From an uncultured Bacteroidia bacterium (GTDB lineage: Bacteria > Bacteroidota > Bacteroidia > Bacteroidales > UBA932): a DNA stretch of 64,000 nt. The notes beneath the pieces were generated by a model. It was not told the origin of the DNA. It worked only from the letters and a program-made list of their open reading frames with translations, and searched no databases. The stretch covers positions 1 through 64,000 of the forward strand of contig CADAIT010000004.1 in assembly GCA_902788095.1 (NCBI GenBank), written 5' to 3'. Both the position numbers and the translations under genes were made by a program. Shown here in pieces: positions 16,651 through 25,476 of the stretch; the first letter of the stretch is position 1; each line of letters opens with the position of its first letter.

Positions 16651-17994
16651 TTAGATGGTTCCCTGCTCCAGCATGGCGGTGGCCACCTTCATGAAGCCGG
16701 CGATGTTGGCGCCCTTCACATAGTCCACGGAGCCGTCCGGCTGGGTACCGTACTTCACGCACTGCTCGTGGATGCTCTTCATGATGAAGTGGAGTTTGTC
16801 GTCCACCTCCTTGGCATCCCAGGAGATGTGTTCCGCGTTCTGGGTCATTTCCAGACCGGAAGTGGCGACGCCGCCGGCATTCACGGCCTTGCCGGGAGCG
16901 AAGAGGATGCCGTTGTGCTGGAAGAAGTGGATGGCGCCGGGCTGGCAACCCATGTTGGACACTTCGCAGCAGCACCAGCAGCCGTTGGCCTTCAGCTGCT
17001 TGGCGTCTTCCTCGGAGAGTTCATTCTGGAAAGCGCAAGGCAGGGCGATGTCCACGGGAACGCTCCAGCTCTTCTTGCCGGCGGTAAACTTGGCCTGTCC
17101 GGGGAATTTGTCGGCCATATCCTGTACCTTGTTGCGGTTGGAGGCGCGCATGACCAGCATATAGTCAATCATTTCCGGAGTGATGCCGTCGGGAATTTCG
17201 CACACGCCGTCCGGGCCGCTGATGGCCACGACCTTGGCGCCGAGTTCGCGGGCCTTGGTGGCAGCGCCCCAAGCCACGTTGCCGAAGCCGGAGAGGGCTA
17301 CTTTCTTGCCCTTGATGTCCTTGCCGGCCTTCTGCAGCAGGTGCTGGGTGAAGTACAGGGCGCCGAAACCGGTGGCTTCCGGACGGAGGATGGAGCCGCC
17401 CCAGGTGCCGCCCTTGCCGGTGAGTACGCCGGTGTTGTACTGACGGGCCAGTTTCTTGTACATGCCGTACAGATAACCGATTTCGCGGCCGCCTACGCCC
17501 ACGTCGCCGGCAGGAATATCCTGATCCGGGCCGATGCAGTTCCACAGCTCAAGCATGAAAGCCTGGCAGAAACGCATGATTTCGTCGTTGGATTTGCCCA
17601 CCGGGTCGAAGTCCGAGCCACCCTTGGCACCGCCCATAGGGAGCGTGGTGAGGGCATTCTTGAAGGTTTGTTCGAAACCCAGGAATTTAAGCATGGACGG
17701 AGTGACGGCCTTGTGGAAACGGAGACCGCCCTTGTAGGGACCGATGGCACTGTTGAACTGGATGCGGTAACCGGTATTGGTCTGAACCTCACCCTTGTCG
17801 TCAATCCAGGTAACGCGGAAAGTGAAGATGCGGTCCGGCTCTACCAGACGCTCCACAATCTTGGCTTTCTCAAACTCAGGATGCTGGTTGTAAACATCCT
17901 CGATGGATTCAAGAACTTCCTGAACAGCCTGCAGATACTCTTTCTCCAGAGGATACTTGGCCTGGAGGCGTGCCATGATGTCAGTAGTTTTCAT
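16651..17994 (-). CDS. gdhA: NADP-type glutamate dehydrogenase
   Basis: A 447-residue hexameric-type enzyme that assimilates ammonia by converting 2-oxoglutarate to glutamate. The catalytic block PMGGAKGGSDFDP (119-131, Lys124) and the nucleotide-binding GFGNVAWG motif are intact. Length matches the 445-residue bacterial NADP enzymes. It has its own promoter and terminator and so is a single-gene unit. Confidence 0.96.
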   Translation of the reverse strand: MKTTDIMARLQAKYPLEKEYLQAVQEVLESIEDVYNQHPEFEKAKIVERLVEPDRIFTFRVTWIDDKGEVQTNTGYRIQFNSAIGPYKGGLRFHKAVTPSMLKFLGFEQTFKNALTTLPMGGAKGGSDFDPVGKSNDEIMRFCQAFMLELWNCIGPDQDIPAGDVGVGGREIGYLYGMYKKLARQYNTGVLTGKGGTWGGSILRPEATGFGALYFTQHLLQKAGKDIKGKKVALSGFGNVAWGAATKARELGAKVVAISGPDGVCEIPDGITPEMIDYMLVMRASNRNKVQDMADKFPGQAKFTAGKKSWSVPVDIALPCAFQNELSEEDAKQLKANGCWCCCEVSNMGCQPGAIHFFQHNGILFAPGKAVNAGGVATSGLEMTQNAEHISWDAKEVDDKLHFIMKSIHEQCVKYGTQPDGSVDYVKGANIAGFMKVATAMLEQGTI

Positions 17995-18056
17995 TACAGA
18001 AACAGTGTTTTAGTGTTAAGGTTATAAATAAAAAGGAATTCACTTCAATTCCGTTA

Positions 18057-18064
18057 CAAATGTA
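18057..18064 (-). promoter_or_regulatory. -7 promoter element of gdhA
   Basis: TACATTTG on the minus strand, about 62 bases before the gdhA ATG. A TTG lies 20 bases upstream of it, at the position of the Bacteroidetes -33 element. Confidence 0.7.
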
Positions 18065-18108
18065 AAGAAATTAAAGCGAATTCCCAATTAATTTCGAAAA
18101 GATTTCTC

Positions 18109-18684
18109 TTACTTGGTCTGCTGTCCCTGCTGAGCCTGCTGGGCCTGGGCCTGGAGCTCCGCCTGGAGGCTTTCCAGCGTGCGGCCGGCCGGGATGTTCA
18201 GGGCCTTGCGGGCGTCTGCGGTGATGTCCGTCACCTTGGTCTCATCGAAGTACAGCGCCTGGGTGGAATCGAACAGGACGGTGATGCCCTTGGCTTTGGC
18301 GATCTCGTTCACGGCCTTGGCCGCTTTCTCCTGAATGGGAGCGGTGAGCTGGGCCTGCTGCTGCTGAAGTTCCTGGGAGATGGACTGCTGGAATTCCTGG
18401 ATACGGTTCTGGATTTCCATGAGTTCGCGCTCCTTGGATTCACGGATGGCGGCCGTCCAGCTGGCCTGCTTCTGCTGATACTGGCTCATCTTCCCCTGGT
18501 ATTCTTCCACCATGGCGGAATAGGTCTCCTCCGCCTCTTTCTGGGATGCGTTGATGGCCTCGCGTGCCGTATCCATTTCCGGCATCAGCATCACGAGTTC
18601 ATTGAAATTCACTTTACCCAGCGTCTGGGCGGAAACAGTGAGCGTAGCGAAGGCCGCGAGGGCCATGACAAAAAGTTTTTTCAT
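18109..18684 (-). CDS. OmpH/Skp family periplasmic chaperone
   Basis: A 191-residue protein with signal peptide MKKLFVMALAAFATLTVSAQ; I start it at 18684 for that reason rather than at the ATG 54 bases upstream. The middle (about 45-115) is a long Gln/Glu-rich helix pair, as in the arms of Skp, and the C-terminal IxVLFDSxxALYF region matches OmpH. The last 20 residues are Gln/Ala-rich. Skp-like chaperones hold unfolded outer-membrane proteins for BamA, whose gene is 66 bases upstream. Confidence 0.9.
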   Translation of the reverse strand: MKKLFVMALAAFATLTVSAQTLGKVNFNELVMLMPEMDTAREAINASQKEAEETYSAMVEEYQGKMSQYQQKQASWTAAIRESKERELMEIQNRIQEFQQSISQELQQQQAQLTAPIQEKAAKAVNEIAKAKGITVLFDSTQALYFDETKVTDITADARKALNIPAGRTLESLQAELQAQAQQAQQGQQTK

Positions 18685-18750
18685 ATTCTCCGATAGTTTT
18701 TTTGTTTTCAATATAGATTCTTTTTTCAGATTCTTCAAATTCCATACCTG

Positions 18751-21330
18751 TCAGAACTGCTGCCCCAAGACAAAGTGGAACTGGCTGCCGCCGTTGGTAG
18801 GGTCGTCGAAGCCATAGCCCCAGTCCACACCCAGCAGGCCGATCATCGGGAGGAACACACGCACACCCACACCGGCGCTGCGCTTGATTTGGAACGGGTT
18901 GAACTCACGGATGTCGCTCCAGCAGTTGCCGCCCTCCAGGAAGGCCAGCACGAAAATGGTGCTCTGCGGCTGCAGGATAACGGGATAGCGAAGCTCCACG
19001 GTAAATTTATCATATACGTTACCCGCATAGCTCAGTCCGTTCTGGCTGTAAGGGGTGAGTTTGCGCGGCGTCAGGGAATAGTCTTCGTAACCGCGCAGGG
19101 AAATGATTTCCGCGCCGTAGGTCATGTAGCCCGACATACCGTCGCCGCCCACCTGGAAATTCTCGAACGGGGAATAGCCCCAATTGCGGTTGTAGTAACC
19201 CAGATAGCCGAACTGTGCGCGGGTCATGAGCACCAGGTCTCCGATGAGTTTGGCATATACGGTGCCGTTGAATTTCCACTTGTGGTACTCAATCCACTTG
19301 TAACGCTGGGCGGCCGTCCAGTCATCGTAATTGACATCCTTCCAGCTTTCCACGGGCACCTTTTCGCCGTTCTTGTACGTATATTTCCGGAACAGGGAGT
19401 ACGGCGGGGTAAGCTGCAGCGAAGCGCTGAACTCCGAACCGGTACGCGGGTAAATCTGCTGGTCCGTGGAATTACGCGAGAGCGAAATGGTATAGCTGAG
19501 GTTGTGGGAGATACCGTCGTTGAAGGCAAAGAAGCTGTTGGTCCAGTTGGTGAGCTTGTAGGTTTGCCAGCTCAGGTTGTTGTACAGCACAAAATAGTTG
19601 TCCGGCCAGCGCAGGCGTGTTCCCAGGCCGGCATTGAAGCCGAACACCTCGAACATCTTGTCGGTGGACAGGAGGCCGATGGCCAGCATGGAGTCCGTCA
19701 TGCGGGAATAGTATCCCGATATGCTGAGCGACGTGGGCTTCTTGCCGAAGAGCCAGGGCTCCGTGAAGCTGGCGCTGAGCGTGGTGTAGTAGCGGCCGTT
19801 GGTCTGGAAGCGGAAGGCCAGGTTCTGGGCGTCACCCAGCGGCACCGGGCGCCATGCTCCCTTCTCGAACATGCGGCGCGTGGAGAAGTTGTTGAAACTG
19901 ACACCGGCCGTGAGCACGAAGGTATTGCCGCCCCAACCGCCGGAAAGTTCCAGCTGGGAAGACGGTTTCTCCTTCAGGTTATACACGATGTCCACGGTGT
20001 TGTTCATCTGGTTGGGCACGATGGAATAGCCGCCGGGCCCCATGATGGCTTCCGGGTCGAACTGTCCCATGGAGGCGATTTCGCGGATGGAGCGTTCGAA
20101 ATCCGACTGGCTGAACAGGTAGCCGGGACGGGTCATGAGCTGGCGGCGTACCACACGCTCGTTGGTGAGGTCGTTGCCGTTGATGATGATTTCGTTCAGG
20201 ATGGCCGGCTTGCCTTCCGAGATGCGCATTTCCACATCGACGGAGTCGTTCTGGATGTTCACTTCCACCGGCGTCACGTTGAAGAACAGGTAGCCGTTGT
20301 CCCGGTACAGCTTGGAGACGTCGTATTCGCTCTCCTTTCCGCCGCCGTGCAGGCGCTTTTCCATGGTTACCAGGTCATAGACGTCGCCTTTCTTCACCTG
20401 CAGGATGTTGTTGAGCACCTCGGAGGGATATACGGAATTGCCCGTCCAGGTGATGTTGCGGAAGTAATACTTGCGGCCCTGCTCAAACTCCATGTCGATG
20501 TTCAGGTGCTTGCCGTCCGGAAGGAAATAAATGGAGTCCCGCACCAGGCGGGCGTCACGGTAACCGGCCTCGTTGAAGGCGTCCAGGACGGTTTTACGGT
20601 CCGTCTGGTATTCTTTTTCCTTGAATTTCTTGGACTTGAAGAAGTTGTACCAGGTATTCGCATGGGTCTCCTTCATGTTCTTGGCCAGCTTCATGGGCTT
20701 GATGTCCCCGTTGCCGATGAAGTTGATTTTGCTGATACGGATTTTCTTGCCTTTGTTCACGGCGAAGTTCACCCGGACCGCGCTGCGGATGACGGTGTCA
20801 CGCTGCATCTGCACGTCCACATCGGCTTTCAGATACCCTTTTTCCTTATAATAACGCTTGATGATGTCCACGGACGTATTCTTGACATAGTCGGAATACT
20901 CGCGCCCGGGACGCAGGTTCAGGCGTTCCTGGAGGTCTTTCCGCTCACTGCTCTTTACGCCGCTGAAGGTCCAGCGGGACACGCGGGGCCGCTCGCGGAT
21001 GCAGATTTTGAACCAGGCGGTATCGGCCGATACGTTGAGCGAATCCACCACCACGGCCACGTCCTCGAAATAACGCTGGGCCACCAGGCGCTTCACGATG
21101 CCCGTGACATCCTCGCCGGGAACGGTGATTTGCTGTCCCTCGCGCAGGCCGGCCAGTTGCAGAATCTGGTGTTCGTTGAAATAGCGGTTTCCCTCTACGC
21201 CGACACCCCCCACAACATATTGCTTGGGATGGTTATAATCGACCTCAATGCCACTGCCCGTCTCCTGCGCCCTCGCAAGGAATCCCGCAAGGAGCAGCAC
21301 GACAGCGCAAAGTATCTTTCTCAAACTCAT
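18751..21330 (-). CDS. bamA: BamA outer-membrane protein assembly factor
   Basis: An 859-residue Omp85 protein that inserts beta-barrels into the outer membrane. I start it at 21330, where a signal peptide (MSLRKILCAVV to ARAQ) begins. An open frame runs further upstream but only antisense-free over uppS in another frame, so it is not coding. Five POTRA-like repeats occupy about 30-430. The barrel follows and contains the LRGYEDYSL motif (the [VIL]RG[FY] signature) and ends in QQF. It is downstream of uppS with its own -7 element, and ompH follows. Confidence 0.95.
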   Translation of the reverse strand: MSLRKILCAVVLLLAGFLARAQETGSGIEVDYNHPKQYVVGGVGVEGNRYFNEHQILQLAGLREGQQITVPGEDVTGIVKRLVAQRYFEDVAVVVDSLNVSADTAWFKICIRERPRVSRWTFSGVKSSERKDLQERLNLRPGREYSDYVKNTSVDIIKRYYKEKGYLKADVDVQMQRDTVIRSAVRVNFAVNKGKKIRISKINFIGNGDIKPMKLAKNMKETHANTWYNFFKSKKFKEKEYQTDRKTVLDAFNEAGYRDARLVRDSIYFLPDGKHLNIDMEFEQGRKYYFRNITWTGNSVYPSEVLNNILQVKKGDVYDLVTMEKRLHGGGKESEYDVSKLYRDNGYLFFNVTPVEVNIQNDSVDVEMRISEGKPAILNEIIINGNDLTNERVVRRQLMTRPGYLFSQSDFERSIREIASMGQFDPEAIMGPGGYSIVPNQMNNTVDIVYNLKEKPSSQLELSGGWGGNTFVLTAGVSFNNFSTRRMFEKGAWRPVPLGDAQNLAFRFQTNGRYYTTLSASFTEPWLFGKKPTSLSISGYYSRMTDSMLAIGLLSTDKMFEVFGFNAGLGTRLRWPDNYFVLYNNLSWQTYKLTNWTNSFFAFNDGISHNLSYTISLSRNSTDQQIYPRTGSEFSASLQLTPPYSLFRKYTYKNGEKVPVESWKDVNYDDWTAAQRYKWIEYHKWKFNGTVYAKLIGDLVLMTRAQFGYLGYYNRNWGYSPFENFQVGGDGMSGYMTYGAEIISLRGYEDYSLTPRKLTPYSQNGLSYAGNVYDKFTVELRYPVILQPQSTIFVLAFLEGGNCWSDIREFNPFQIKRSAGVGVRVFLPMIGLLGVDWGYGFDDPTNGGSQFHFVLGQQF

Positions 21331-21351
21331 TCGAATACAAAAGTTATCCTG

Positions 21352-21359
21352 CAAAGATA
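21352..21359 (-). promoter_or_regulatory. -7 promoter element of bamA
   Basis: TATCTTTG on the minus strand, in the 35-base gap between the uppS stop and the bamA start. Confidence 0.6.
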
Positions 21360-21365
21360 GGCATT

Positions 21366-22064
21366 TTATTTCACTTTTCCATATCTGCGGTCCCGTTGTG
21401 CATAGGCCTGCAAGGCTTCGCGGAACTGGGGTTTGCGGAAATCCGGCCAGAGCACATCCGAGAAATAAAACTCCGTGTAGGCGCTCTGCCACAGCAGGTA
21501 GTTGGAAATGCGGAGCTCGCCGGAGGTGCGGATCAGCAGGTCCGGATCCGGGAAACCGGCCGTAACCAGGTAAGGGGCGAAATCGGCCGGCTGCATAGCC
21601 TGGAACGCCTCTTCGGAGAGGCTGGCCGCCGCTTTCTTCATGGCCTGCATGATGTCCCACCGGCCGCTGTAGCTCAGGAAAAGGATGAGCGTGGCCGTGT
21701 CGTTGGCCGCCGTCTGCGCCATCATCTCGTCGATGGTGGCATTCAGGCTGTCGCTCAGGCGGGCCCGGTTGCCCAGGACGACAAAACGGATATGGTTGTC
21801 CATAAAGGTGACCAGTTCCTGTTTCATGGCCTTCATCATCAGCTCCATCAGCCCCAGGACTTCCTGCTCCGGACGGGCCCAGTTTTCCTCGGAAAAGGCA
21901 TAGAGCGAAAGGTATTTCACGCCCTCCTCCACGGCGGCTTCCAGGCAGGCCCGGACGCTTTCCACGCCCTCGTAGTGGCCATATATTCTTTCTTTTCCAC
22001 GGGCTTTCGCCCAACGGCCGTTGCCGTCCATGATGATGGATACGTGCTGCGGGATGTTCTCCAT
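21366..22064 (-). CDS. uppS: isoprenyl transferase (undecaprenyl diphosphate synthase)
   Basis: A 232-residue cis-prenyltransferase that makes the C55 lipid carrier for peptidoglycan and O-antigen. The catalytic loop MDGNGRWA is at 12-19 (Asp13), the SxENWxRPxxEV block follows near 79, and the late RTSGExRxSNYLLWQ block binds the isopentenyl diphosphate. Length is typical. One base separates it from nadK. Confidence 0.97.
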   Translation of the reverse strand: MENIPQHVSIIMDGNGRWAKARGKERIYGHYEGVESVRACLEAAVEEGVKYLSLYAFSEENWARPEQEVLGLMELMMKAMKQELVTFMDNHIRFVVLGNRARLSDSLNATIDEMMAQTAANDTATLILFLSYSGRWDIMQAMKKAAASLSEEAFQAMQPADFAPYLVTAGFPDPDLLIRTSGELRISNYLLWQSAYTEFYFSDVLWPDFRKPQFREALQAYAQRDRRYGKVK

Positions 22065-22065
22065 A

Positions 22066-22893
22066 CTAAATATTTCTCATGTCCTCGCCCCAGAACAGCC
22101 GTGAAGTAAGCGCCTTCACGAAACCGGACTCGGCGAGCCGGATGCGTTTGAGCGAAAATTGTGCCATCTCCACGTGAATGCTCCAGTCCGGCTGGATTTC
22201 CACCACGCGATTGTCCGTGGACATGGTGGCGTGGCCGTCGCGCGATTCGAAGGATATGTCGATTTTGGCCGACTCGGGCACCACGATGGGCCGCACGTTC
22301 AGGTTGTGCGGAGCCACGGGCGCAATGATGAGCACCTTGGTATCCGGCATGCAGATGGGACCGCCGACGCTCAGCGAATAGGCCGTGGAGCCGGACGAGG
22401 TGGCTACGATGAGGCCGTCCGCCCAATATGTGGGCAGGGGCTCCCCGTCCACGCACACATGGATGCCCAGAACGGAAGAACCGCTGCGGTGCAGCGACAC
22501 CTCGTTCACCGAATACGGCAGCATGCCGATGGTGCGGCGCGCTTCCGGTCCCTTGAGCGTGGCGTTGAGCACGGTGCGGTACTCGATGCGGAAATCCCCC
22601 TCCATCAGGGCTTTGCGCACGGCCTCCGGACGGTTCTCGCACAGGAAGCCGATGCGGCCGAAGTTCACGCCCAGGATGGGCAGGCCTATATCGGCCACGA
22701 CATGCGCCGCGGAAAGGAAGGTTCCGTCACCGCCCATGGACAGCACAAGGTCCGTTTCCGGACGGACGTCGGACTTGGTATGGATTTCGTACACCTCGAA
22801 GGTGGCCGATTCCAGTTCCGACAGCAAAGACAGCATCCGGGCGTCGCTGCGGAGCTCATCGTTAAGAATGAAATAGCCTATTTTCATTTGCAC
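22066..22893 (-). CDS. nadK: NAD kinase
   Basis: A 275-residue enzyme that phosphorylates NAD to NADP. The GGDGT motif is at 54-58, followed by the NFGxxGFL block, and the SSGSTAYSLSxGGP block later. The start could also be the second Met, two codons in. The gene heads the nadK-uppS-bamA-ompH cluster and diverges from pdxJ, an arrangement usual in Bacteroidales. Confidence 0.96.
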   Translation of the reverse strand: MQMKIGYFILNDELRSDARMLSLLSELESATFEVYEIHTKSDVRPETDLVLSMGGDGTFLSAAHVVADIGLPILGVNFGRIGFLCENRPEAVRKALMEGDFRIEYRTVLNATLKGPEARRTIGMLPYSVNEVSLHRSGSSVLGIHVCVDGEPLPTYWADGLIVATSSGSTAYSLSVGGPICMPDTKVLIIAPVAPHNLNVRPIVVPESAKIDISFESRDGHATMSTDNRVVEIQPDWSIHVEMAQFSLKRIRLAESGFVKALTSRLFWGEDMRNI

Positions 22894-22909
22894 AAAAAAA
22901 ATCAGACGC

Positions 22910-22917
22910 CAAAATTA
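22910..22917 (-). promoter_or_regulatory. -7 promoter element of nadK
   Basis: TAATTTTG on the minus strand fits TAnnTTTG, 16 bases before the nadK start. It is back to back with the pdxJ element. Confidence 0.6.
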
Positions 22918-22939
22918 ACACATTTCTGAGAATTTTCCT

Positions 22940-22947
22940 TACTTTTG
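22940..22947 (+). promoter_or_regulatory. -7 promoter element of pdxJ
   Basis: TACTTTTG fits TAnnTTTG, 24 bases before the pdxJ ATG. Confidence 0.65.
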
Positions 22948-22971
22948 TGCTACATTATTAAAACATAAACT

Positions 22972-23694
22972 ATGACCAGACTCAGCGTCAACATCAATAA
23001 AATCGCCACTTTGCGCAATGCAAGGGGCGGTAACATGCCGGATGTCACCCGCGCCGCACAGGACTGTGAACGGTTCGGGGCACAGGGCATCACCGTTCAT
23101 CCCCGTCCGGACGAACGCCATATCCGCTACAGCGACGTACGCGTCATCCGTCCCCTCATTACCACGGAATTCAACATCGAGGGGAACCCCACCGTGGACA
23201 GTTTCGTGGACCTGGTGCTGGAAGTGGTGCCCGACCAGGTAACGCTGGTGCCGGACAGCCAAAACGCCATCACCTCCAACGCCGGATGGGACACCGTCAC
23301 ATACCGGAGCCTGCTCACGGACCTTTGCAAGACCTTCCGGGACAAGGGAATCCGCACGTCCATCTTCATCGACCCGGATCCGCGGATGGCGGAAGGCGCG
23401 GCGGCGTGCGGAGCCCATCGCGTGGAACTGTACACGGCCGACTATGCCGCCGATTATCCCAAGGACCGGGAGCAGGCCATCGCCCGTTATCTGGAAACGG
23501 CACGCACGGTCCGCGACTGCGGCCTCGGGCTCAACGCCGGCCACGACCTCTCCCTGGAAAACCTGGCCTGGTTCGTCCACACCATTCCCTGGACAGACGA
23601 GGTTTCCATCGGCCATGCAGTCATCTGTGACGCGCTTTACATGGGGCTGGAAAAAACAATTCAGGCCTACCTTGGGGAAATCCGCAAAAAATAA
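22972..23694 (+). CDS. pdxJ: pyridoxine 5'-phosphate synthase
   Basis: A 240-residue TIM-barrel enzyme that condenses 1-deoxyxylulose 5-phosphate and 3-amino-2-oxopropyl phosphate in vitamin B6 synthesis. The N-terminal LSVNINKIATLRNARG and ITVHPRPDERHI blocks and the C-terminal GLNAGHDLSLEN block are family signatures. Length agrees. It shares its deoxyxylulose phosphate substrate with Dxr. Confidence 0.97.
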   Translation: MTRLSVNINKIATLRNARGGNMPDVTRAAQDCERFGAQGITVHPRPDERHIRYSDVRVIRPLITTEFNIEGNPTVDSFVDLVLEVVPDQVTLVPDSQNAITSNAGWDTVTYRSLLTDLCKTFRDKGIRTSIFIDPDPRMAEGAAACGAHRVELYTADYAADYPKDREQAIARYLETARTVRDCGLGLNAGHDLSLENLAWFVHTIPWTDEVSIGHAVICDALYMGLEKTIQAYLGEIRKK

Positions 23695-23695
23695 C

Positions 23696-23703
23696 TAACT
23701 TTG
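23696..23703 (+). promoter_or_regulatory. -7 promoter element of the ompH-like to bamD operon
   Basis: TAACTTTG starts two bases after the pdxJ stop and fits TAnnTTTG. The next gene begins 39 bases downstream. Confidence 0.7.
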
Positions 23704-23742
23704 CGGGCTAAACCGTTGAATAATTTGTAAAAACAACAATAC

Positions 23743-24351
23743 ATGAAAAAGACCATCATCGTTTTGGGTGCAGCCGCCCTCGTAGCGCTCGCCTCTTCCT
23801 GCAATCAGAATCAGGCCGCCGCTCCCGCGGCTTCCGAAGCCAAAGACAGCGTAGCCGTAGCCGGCAGCATTGTGTATTTCAACATGGACAAGGTCATGGA
23901 CGGCTATGACATGGCCAACGACCTCAACTCCGTGTTCGAGACCAAGACCTCTGGCATCCAGGCGGAAATCGACCGCCGCGGCAAAAAACTGGAAAAAGAC
24001 GCCAACGACTTCCAGACCAAGGTGGACAAAGGCCTCCTCACCACGTCCGTGGCCCAGGCCCAATACCAGAAACTGCAGCAGCAACAGCAGGACTACCAGC
24101 AGTATGTGGTCCGCAAGCAGCAGGAAATGGCCGAAGAGCAGCAGGTGATGATGAACCAGATTGCCAACGCCATCTCAGAATATGTCGTGGAGTATAACAC
24201 CACGCACCAGTATGCCCTTATCCTCACCACTGCCGGCGGTGTCCTCTCCACTCCCGTGGTAACCGGAGACCCGTCCCTGGACATTACGGAAGACCTGCTC
24301 GCAGGACTCAACGCTGCATACATCAAAACCAAGGAAAGCACCAAGAAGTAG
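23743..24351 (+). CDS. OmpH/Skp-like lipoprotein
   Basis: A 202-residue lipoprotein with lipobox ASSC (Cys20). It has the OmpH layout: a strand VYFNMDKVMDGY, a long Gln-rich coiled-coil pair (about 80-145), and a closing LILTTAGGVL strand. Unlike the minus-strand OmpH it is lipid-anchored, so it may act at one membrane. It is the first gene of an operon that ends with bamD, which supports a role in outer-membrane protein assembly. Confidence 0.85.
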   Translation: MKKTIIVLGAAALVALASSCNQNQAAAPAASEAKDSVAVAGSIVYFNMDKVMDGYDMANDLNSVFETKTSGIQAEIDRRGKKLEKDANDFQTKVDKGLLTTSVAQAQYQKLQQQQQDYQQYVVRKQQEMAEEQQVMMNQIANAISEYVVEYNTTHQYALILTTAGGVLSTPVVTGDPSLDITEDLLAGLNAAYIKTKESTKK

Positions 24352-25466
24352 TGCGGATAGCCCTCCTGTCCAGTTTTTACCCCCTCAGGGGCGGCATTTC
24401 CCAGTTCAACGCCAGCATGCTGGAAGAACTGGGAAAATGTCATGATACCCGGGCCTTCTCCTTTTCCCGCCAGTATCCCCGCCTCCTGTTTCCCGGGAAA
24501 ACCCAATATGTAACCCCGGACGACGAAGCAGCGCCCGTACAGGCGGAGGCTGTCCTGGATACCGTCAATCCCCTGACCTGGCACCGGACCGCACGGGCCA
24601 TCCGCGCCTGGAAAGCGGACGTGCTGGTCATGAAGTACTGGATGTCCTGGTTCGCCCCCTCGCTGGGTTATGTAGCCCGTCACTGCGGCTGCAAAAGCGT
24701 GGTCGTACTGGACAATGTGATTCCCCACGAACCCCATTGGTTCGACAAACCCCTGACCCGCTATTTCCTGAACGGATGCACGGGTTTCGTGAGCATGTCG
24801 GAGCAGGTCCAGGCAGACTTGCTGTCCCTGCGGCCCCAGGCCCCGCACATCCTGCTTCCCCACCCCATCTATTCCCATTTCGGGGCTGCGCTTCCGCGGG
24901 AGGAAGCCGCAAGCAGACTGGGAATCGACCCCGAACGGAAAACCCTGCTCTTCTTCGGACTCATCCGGGACTACAAAGGCCTGGACATCTTGCTGGAAGC
25001 CTTCCGGGAACTGCCGGACACGTACCAGCTGGTCGTTGCCGGGGAGCCGTACGGGTCCTTCGACAAATACCGGCACATCATTGACTCCCTGCCCGGAAAA
25101 GACCGCGTATTTGTTTTTCCGGATTACATCCGGGATTCCGAGGTGAAATATTTTTTCAGCGTGGCCGATGCCGCCGTCCTCCCCTACCGGAGCGCCACCC
25201 AGAGCGGTATCAGCGCCATCGCCTGCCATTTTGGCGTGCCCATGATTGTCACGGACGTGGGCGGCCTCAAGGAAACCATCGGCGGCCGTGGCACGGGAAT
25301 TGTGTCTCCCGAAGCCAGTCCGGAGGCCGTCCGCAAAGAGATTATCCGCTATTTTGCCAGCCCTGCCCTGCAGGAAAGCTGCAAAAAGGCCATGGAAGAA
25401 GAAAAGGACCGGCTCAGCTGGCATCGCTTCTGCGATACGCTCAGCCACTTTGCCTCCAGCTTATAA
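24351..25466 (+). CDS. GT4-type glycosyltransferase
   Basis: A 371-residue two-domain (GT-B fold) glycosyltransferase. The start is GTG and overlaps the preceding stop by one base (TAGTG). The N-terminal GGISQFNASML loop and the C-terminal GLIRDYKGLDILLEAF and ATQSGISAIACHFGVP blocks match the donor-binding site of family 4. It probably adds a sugar to a surface glycan, but donor and acceptor are not predictable here. Confidence 0.85.
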   Translation: MRIALLSSFYPLRGGISQFNASMLEELGKCHDTRAFSFSRQYPRLLFPGKTQYVTPDDEAAPVQAEAVLDTVNPLTWHRTARAIRAWKADVLVMKYWMSWFAPSLGYVARHCGCKSVVVLDNVIPHEPHWFDKPLTRYFLNGCTGFVSMSEQVQADLLSLRPQAPHILLPHPIYSHFGAALPREEAASRLGIDPERKTLLFFGLIRDYKGLDILLEAFRELPDTYQLVVAGEPYGSFDKYRHIIDSLPGKDRVFVFPDYIRDSEVKYFFSVADAAVLPYRSATQSGISAIACHFGVPMIVTDVGGLKETIGGRGTGIVSPEASPEAVRKEIIRYFASPALQESCKKAMEEEKDRLSWHRFCDTLSHFASSL

Positions 25467-25476
25467 AAGAAATGTC

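Noticed and set aside
18775..21360. 861-codon open frame on the plus strand opposite bamA
   Set aside because: It is antisense to a gene with clear BamA motifs and signal peptide. High GC at third codon positions keeps the opposite frame open. The translation has no recognisable domains.
21331..22014. N-terminal extension of the bamA frame over uppS
   Set aside because: These codons overlap uppS in another frame on the same strand, and a proper signal peptide starts at 21330.
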